NCBI GenBank assembly: GCA_011048585.1
Contig: DSDS01000137.1
Coordinates: 1 to 32,091 of the forward strand
Reading direction: 5' to 3'
Length of the DNA: 32,091 bases
Origin: Desulfurivibrio alkaliphilus
GTDB taxonomy: Bacteria > Desulfobacterota > Desulfobulbia > Desulfobulbales > Desulfurivibrionaceae
The translations under genes and the position numbers were made by a program. The notes beneath the pieces are model-generated. The model saw only the letters and a list, made by a program, of their open reading frames with translations, ran no database searches and had not been told where the DNA came from. Shown in pieces: positions 27,354-32,091 of this stretch. Each line of letters opens with the position of its first letter. Position 1 is the stretch's first letter.

Positions 27354-27791
27354 ATGAAAAACGCCGCCGCCATCACCGTCATCAAAGCTTTTGATCGCAA
27401 GGATGAACTGAAAAGGCCGCTGTTCGCCCAAGGCGTCTCGGCCGGCTTTCCCTCCCCGGCCGAAGATTATATCGAAGGCCGACTTGATCTCAACGAGCTG
27501 ATGGTGGCCCACCCCGCCGCCACCTTCTTCGTCCGGGTGGCCGGAGACTCCATGATCGGGGCCGGCATCCACCATGATGACATCCTGGTGGTGGATCGTT
27601 CCCTGGAGCCGATCAGCGGCAAAATAGTAATCGCGGTGGTGGATGGTGAACTTACGGTAAAAAGACTGTTTAAGCGGGACGGCCGGGTACGGCTGCTAGC
27701 CGAAAACCCCGCCTACCCGCCCATCGAACTCAGTGGAGAGGCGACCTGCGAAATCTGGGGCGTGGCCACCTTCGTCATCCATACCCTGTAA
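27354..27791 (+). CDS. umuD: UmuD-like translesion polymerase accessory protein (LexA/S24 family)
   Basis: Cleavage-site region SAGFPSPAEDYIEGRLDLNE, catalytic Ser in RVAGDSMIGAGI, and Lys in DGELTVKRL. Confidence 0.93.
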   Translation: MKNAAAITVIKAFDRKDELKRPLFAQGVSAGFPSPAEDYIEGRLDLNELMVAHPAATFFVRVAGDSMIGAGIHHDDILVVDRSLEPISGKIVIAVVDGELTVKRLFKRDGRVRLLAENPAYPPIELSGEATCEIWGVATFVIHTL

Positions 27792-27800
27792 GGAAAAACC

Positions 27801-29063
27801 ATGGGCCGAATATTCTCCCTGCTCGATTGCAACAACTTCTACGTCTCTTGCGAGCGGCTCTTCAATCCCCGGCTGGCCGACCGCCCGGTGGTGGTCCTCT
27901 CGAACAATGACGGCTGCATTATCGCCCGCTCCAACGAGGCCAAAAAGCTGGGGATCGGGATGGGGGAACCCTTCTTCCGCTGCCGCCGCTTGATCGAGGC
28001 CCACCGGGTCGAGGTTTTCTCTTCCAACTTTCCCCTCTATGGCGATATCTCCCGCCGGGTGATGGAGTTGCTGGGCCAGCTTGAACCGGAGGTGGAGATC
28101 TACTCCATCGACGAGGCGTTTATCCGGCTGCCGGCCAGCAGCCCGGCGAAACTGCTGATAAACGGCCGTAACATAAGGGACGCGATCGGCCGCCAGGTCG
28201 GCATCCCGGTTTCCATCGGTTTTGGCCCCACCAAAACCCTGGCCAAGATCGCCAACCGGATCGCCAAAAAGGAGACGGAACATGAAGGGGTTTTTCTGCT
28301 GCCGGAGCAGGGCCTTGATGATCTCCTGGCCACCGTGGCGGTAGACGATGTTTGGGGGATAGGCCCCCGCTCCGCCGCCCGACTGGCCACCCGCGGCATC
28401 CACACCGCCCTGGCCCTGAAAAACGCCGACGACGGCTGGCTGCGCCGGCATCTCGGCATCACCGGCCTGCGGGTCGCCATGGAACTGCGGGGGGTTTCCT
28501 GTCTGCCCCTGGTCTCGGCCCCGCCGGCCGGCAAATCGATCGCCTCCTCCCGTTCCTTCGGTCGGCCGGTAACCGCCTTGGCCGATCTGCGGGAGGCGCT
28601 CTCCTCCTACGTCTCCCTGGCCGCCGCAAAACTGCGCCATCAGCGGCAGAAAACCGGCGCCCTCCAGATCTATCTGGCCGACAATCTCTTCTCCGCCGAC
28701 CATGGGCGGCAGGTGGACGGCATGGCCGTCAACCTGACCCAGCCCACCTCCGACACCCCGGAGTTGATCAGCCGGGCCGCCGCCGTCCTGGAACGACTTT
28801 ACCGCCCTGGTCGCTCCTATCGCAAGGTCGGGGTGGTTTTGCTGGATCTCAGCCCCGCTTGTCAGGCCCAACCCAGCCTCTTTCAACCGCCTCTCCGGGA
28901 AAGGGAGGAATTGATGGGGGCACTCGACCGGATCAACCGCCGCTGGGGGCGGGACACCATCCACAGCGCCGCCAACGGACTGGCAAAAAACTGGAAAAAC
29001 AAGCAGTCCCGCAAATCCCCGGCCTACACCACCTCCTGGCATGAGCTGCCGGTAGTGGTATAA
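27801..29063 (+). CDS. umuC: DNA polymerase V catalytic subunit UmuC-like
   Basis: MGRIFSLLDCNNFYVSCERLFNP, VVVLSNNDGCIIARSNEAK, EIYSIDEAFI, SIGFGPTKTLAKIANRIAKK. Confidence 0.95.
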   Translation: MGRIFSLLDCNNFYVSCERLFNPRLADRPVVVLSNNDGCIIARSNEAKKLGIGMGEPFFRCRRLIEAHRVEVFSSNFPLYGDISRRVMELLGQLEPEVEIYSIDEAFIRLPASSPAKLLINGRNIRDAIGRQVGIPVSIGFGPTKTLAKIANRIAKKETEHEGVFLLPEQGLDDLLATVAVDDVWGIGPRSAARLATRGIHTALALKNADDGWLRRHLGITGLRVAMELRGVSCLPLVSAPPAGKSIASSRSFGRPVTALADLREALSSYVSLAAAKLRHQRQKTGALQIYLADNLFSADHGRQVDGMAVNLTQPTSDTPELISRAAAVLERLYRPGRSYRKVGVVLLDLSPACQAQPSLFQPPLREREELMGALDRINRRWGRDTIHSAANGLAKNWKNKQSRKSPAYTTSWHELPVVV

Positions 29064-29182
29064 GTTGGGGGTGCCGACTTACATAGCAACAGCGAAGGCC
29101 ACCATGGCGGACAAAGGGGCGGCCCGCGACCGGGTTAATGATTTGCCTTGCGGGCGGGGGCAAACCCGGAAATAATCGGGCG

Positions 29183-31684
29183 ATGGAAGATGAACTGAAG
29201 GGAATCGTCCAGGGGATCACCCACCACAACCCGGACAACGGCTGGACCGTCCTGCGGGTACAGCCCTTTGACCAGCGGCTGGAGCCGGTCAAGGTGGTGG
29301 TTCATCAGGCCCGGGTTTTCGCCGGAGCCACCATGCGTTTTACCGGAAGCTGGCACGAGCACCCCCGGTTTGGCCGCCAGTTCAAGGCCCGTGAAGCCCT
29401 GGAGCTCAAGCCGGCCACCGCCGCGGCCTTGGAAAAGTATCTCGGCTCCGGCCTGATCAAAGGAGTGGGACCCAAGACCGCCCGCAAAATCGTGCGCCAT
29501 TTCGGCGATCAAACCCTTACGGTTTTTGAGCAGGAGATCGAACGGCTCACCGAGGTGCCTGGCATCGCCCAAGGCAAACTGCAAAAGATCCGGGCCGCCT
29601 GGCAGGAACACCGAGCGATCCGGGAGGTGATGCTTTTCCTCCAGAACCAGGGGATCAGCACCCTGTTTGCGGTCAGGATCTACAAAGAGTACGGCGACCG
29701 GGCCATCGAGGTGGTCAGTCGCGACCCCTATCGGCTGGCCGAGGATATTTACGGAATCGGCTTCTTCTCCGCCGACCGGGTGGCCCTGGGGATGGGCTTT
29801 GCCGCCGACGGAGATCCCCGGCTGATGGCGGCCATCCGTCATATTCTGGCCGCCGGCCGGGAACAGGGCCACTGTTATCTGACCCGGGAGCAGGTGGAGC
29901 AGGAGGTGAAACAGTTGCTGGAGCTTGATCTCGGCGACCGGGTCGCCGGCCTGCTGGCACGGATGGCGAACGAAGGGCGGCTGATGGTGCGCCACCTGGC
30001 CGCAGAGGCAACCTCTCCGGCCCGCCCCTGCTACTACTCCAAAACCCTCTACTACGATGAGCAAGCGGTGGCCGACCGGATCCGGAGCCGCCTTGGGGCG
30101 GCGCCCCTCGACCGACAACAGGTGACAGCCTGGCTAGACCGTTACTGCCGGGGCCAAAAGTTGACGCTCTCCCCGGAGCAGCAGGCGGCGGTGGCCGGAA
30201 TCGCCGGTCGCCGCTGCGCCATTCTCACCGGGGGGCCAGGTTGCGGCAAAACCACCACCACCAGGGTTTTGGTCCGGTTGCTGGAGGCCATGGGCCGGCG
30301 GGTGTTGCTGGCCGCTCCCACCGGCCGGGCCGCCCAGCGGCTGAGCGAGGTGGTGGAGCGTGAGGCCCGGACCATCCATCGCCTGCTGGAATGGGCCGGC
30401 AGCGGCTTCAAGCGCCGGGCCGATAATCCCTTAAATTGCGATTTCCTGATCGTTGATGAATCTTCAATGCTCGACATCAGCCTGGCCGCCGCCCTGCTCC
30501 AGGCGGTTCCGCCGGAGGGGCAACTGCTGCTGATCGGTGACCCGGACCAGTTGCCCCCGGTGGGAGCCGGCAATGTGCTGCGCGATCTCATCGCCTCGGA
30601 CCGGGTCCCCTGTTTCAAGTTGAGCAAGGTTTTCCGCCAGGCGGCAACCTCGGCCATTATCCGGTTCGCCCACCAGATCAACCGGGGGGAGATCCCCCGA
30701 ATCACCTCTCCCTTCCACCGCCCGGCCAGCTGGCGGGAGGACAACGACTGCCTCTTTATCGATTCCGACGAAGCCAGCCAGGAGCAGTTGCGGTTTCTCC
30801 ACCGGGTCCGTGGCCATTTCCGGGAAAAGAGCGCCCCGGTGCCGTTGGCCGGCGACCCCTATGAGTTCAGGCTGGGAGAGAAGGTGAGCCCCTATGAAAG
30901 CGAACTGACGGTGCCGGCCAAGTTCAGCCACGTCAATCTGGAGCAACTGCTGGCCGCCGAGACCAAGGCCGAGGAACTGCAGGCCCTGCTCAGCCGGGTC
31001 CACCCCTGGTCTTCGCTGCACTATGGATTGACGGCGGTTGAGGTGGTGGTCAAGCTCTACCGGGAGTGGATCCCCAAGTACCACGGCGGGCAAACCGAGA
31101 TCCAGATCCTGACCCCCATGACTCGGGGAACCCTGGGCACCCGCAATCTCAATCAGGTGATCCAGGCCCGGATCAATCCCGCCGGGGCGGGCAGGCCGGA
31201 AATTGCAGCGGGCAGCCGCCTGTTGCGTCTGGGCGACCGGGTGATCCACACCCGCAACAACTACGATCTGGAGGTGTTCAACGGCGATATTGGCACCATC
31301 AGCGCCATCGACCATGAAGAGCAGACCTGCCAGGTCACCTTCCCCCCCGATGATCGCCGGGTCACCTACCGCCGTGACCAGATGACCGAACTGGAACTGG
31401 CTTACGCCATCACCATCCACAAATCCCAGGGCAGCGAGTTCGCGGCGGTGATTATGCCGCTGCTGACCCAGCACTACAAGATGCTCTTCCGCAACCTGGT
31501 CTATACCGGCCTGACCCGGGCCAAAAAGCTGGCGGTGCTGGTGGGCAGCCGCCGGGCCCTGGCCCTGGCGGTCAACAACCAGGACACCTCCCGCCGCCAA
31601 ACCGCCCTGGCACAACTGCTAAGGGGTGATGCCGCCCCGGGGGCTATCCAGCATGGCCAGGGCCAGAGCGGCGGCCCGCCGTGA
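29183..31684 (+). CDS. recD2: RecD2-like ATP-dependent helicase
   Basis: Walker A ILTGGPGCGKTTTT, Walker B DFLIVDESSML, LIGDPDQLPPVGAGNVL, ITIHKSQGSEF. Start trimmed to MEDELKGIVQGITHHNPDNGWTVLRV. Confidence 0.92.
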   Translation: MEDELKGIVQGITHHNPDNGWTVLRVQPFDQRLEPVKVVVHQARVFAGATMRFTGSWHEHPRFGRQFKAREALELKPATAAALEKYLGSGLIKGVGPKTARKIVRHFGDQTLTVFEQEIERLTEVPGIAQGKLQKIRAAWQEHRAIREVMLFLQNQGISTLFAVRIYKEYGDRAIEVVSRDPYRLAEDIYGIGFFSADRVALGMGFAADGDPRLMAAIRHILAAGREQGHCYLTREQVEQEVKQLLELDLGDRVAGLLARMANEGRLMVRHLAAEATSPARPCYYSKTLYYDEQAVADRIRSRLGAAPLDRQQVTAWLDRYCRGQKLTLSPEQQAAVAGIAGRRCAILTGGPGCGKTTTTRVLVRLLEAMGRRVLLAAPTGRAAQRLSEVVEREARTIHRLLEWAGSGFKRRADNPLNCDFLIVDESSMLDISLAAALLQAVPPEGQLLLIGDPDQLPPVGAGNVLRDLIASDRVPCFKLSKVFRQAATSAIIRFAHQINRGEIPRITSPFHRPASWREDNDCLFIDSDEASQEQLRFLHRVRGHFREKSAPVPLAGDPYEFRLGEKVSPYESELTVPAKFSHVNLEQLLAAETKAEELQALLSRVHPWSSLHYGLTAVEVVVKLYREWIPKYHGGQTEIQILTPMTRGTLGTRNLNQVIQARINPAGAGRPEIAAGSRLLRLGDRVIHTRNNYDLEVFNGDIGTISAIDHEEQTCQVTFPPDDRRVTYRRDQMTELELAYAITIHKSQGSEFAAVIMPLLTQHYKMLFRNLVYTGLTRAKKLAVLVGSRRALALAVNNQDTSRRQTALAQLLRGDAAPGAIQHGQGQSGGPP

Positions 31685-32091
31685 AGCGCCGCTCCCGCCC
31701 AACCGCCGGCGGACCTGGGCCAGGGCGGCCACCATCTCCGCTCTTCGGCTCTCATCCACCAGCAAATCCGCCACCGCTCGGCTGATCTTTTCCGGGGTGG
31801 CTTCATACTGCAATAACTCCGGAATAACCTCCCGTCCCGCCACCAGGTTGACCAGGGTGGCATGGGGCAGATCGATCAGCAAGCGGCCCAGAAGATAGCT
31901 GAAAGGTGAAAGCTTATAGGCGGCCACCATGGGAACTCCCAGGATCGCCAGTTCCAGAGTGACGGTGCCGGAGGCGGCCATCACCACATCACAGCGGGCC
32001 ATGGTCCGGTGGCGCTGTTCGGTGCTGATTTCGACCTGAAGATCAGCGGCCTGATCAAGCCCGTAACGCCGTAATTCCCGGGGATCAAGAC
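31619..32091 (-). CDS. lpxB: lipid-A-disaccharide synthase LpxB, C-terminal part (5' end outside window)
   Basis: Frame is open to the window edge. ARCDVVMAASGTVTLELAILGVPMVAAYKLSPFSYLLGRLLIDLPHATLVNLVAGREVIPELLQYEAT is characteristic of LpxB. Confidence 0.88.
   Translation of the reverse strand, partial: LDPRELRRYGLDQAADLQVEISTEQRHRTMARCDVVMAASGTVTLELAILGVPMVAAYKLSPFSYLLGRLLIDLPHATLVNLVAGREVIPELLQYEATPEKISRAVADLLVDESRRAEMVAALAQVRRRLGGSGASRRAAALALAMLDSPRGGITP

Noticed and set aside
27696-29042. 448-aa minus-strand ORF
   Set aside because: Antisense to umuC; the UmuC frame has clear polymerase motifs.
30464-31615. 383-aa minus-strand ORF
   Set aside because: Antisense to the recD2-like helicase motifs.
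1-32091. CRISPR arrays, tRNA/rRNA genes, transposases or integrases
   Set aside because: No regularly spaced direct repeats, no recognisable RNA genes and no transposase or integrase motifs seen in the sequence or ORF list.

Overview
High-GC window, probably from a Desulfobacterota-like Gram-negative; this host guess comes from gene content and style only. Positions 1 to about 22577 hold about 25 densely packed, often overlapping + strand genes. They form a type II fatty-acid/polyene-like biosynthesis locus: four ketosynthases (one cut by the window edge), two truncated KS-like proteins lacking the catalytic Cys, two ACPs, a FabG-type reductase, two hotdog dehydratases, a thioesterase, a PlsC-like and an LpxL-like acyltransferase, a GT2-DUF2062 protein, and LolA-like, MMPL and DUF3261-like lipoprotein genes. 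This backbone resembles aryl polyene (APE) clusters. It also carries a CrtI/phytoene-desaturase-like flavoprotein, a PaaK-like adenylating enzyme, three radical SAM enzymes (one SPASM-like, two B12-binding-like) and a PagL-like deacylase. No aromatic ammonia lyase is visible. This APE-like chassis plus radical-SAM chemistry is the main candidate for an undescribed system; its product is unknown. Downstream are a heme-binding-type sensor/HD-GYP protein (-), a single ORF fusing endonuclease III to exonuclease III (-), umuDC, a recD2-like helicase with a probable insertion, and the 3' end of lpxB (-) overlapping recD2 tail-to-tail. All assignments are from reading motifs; no database search was run.
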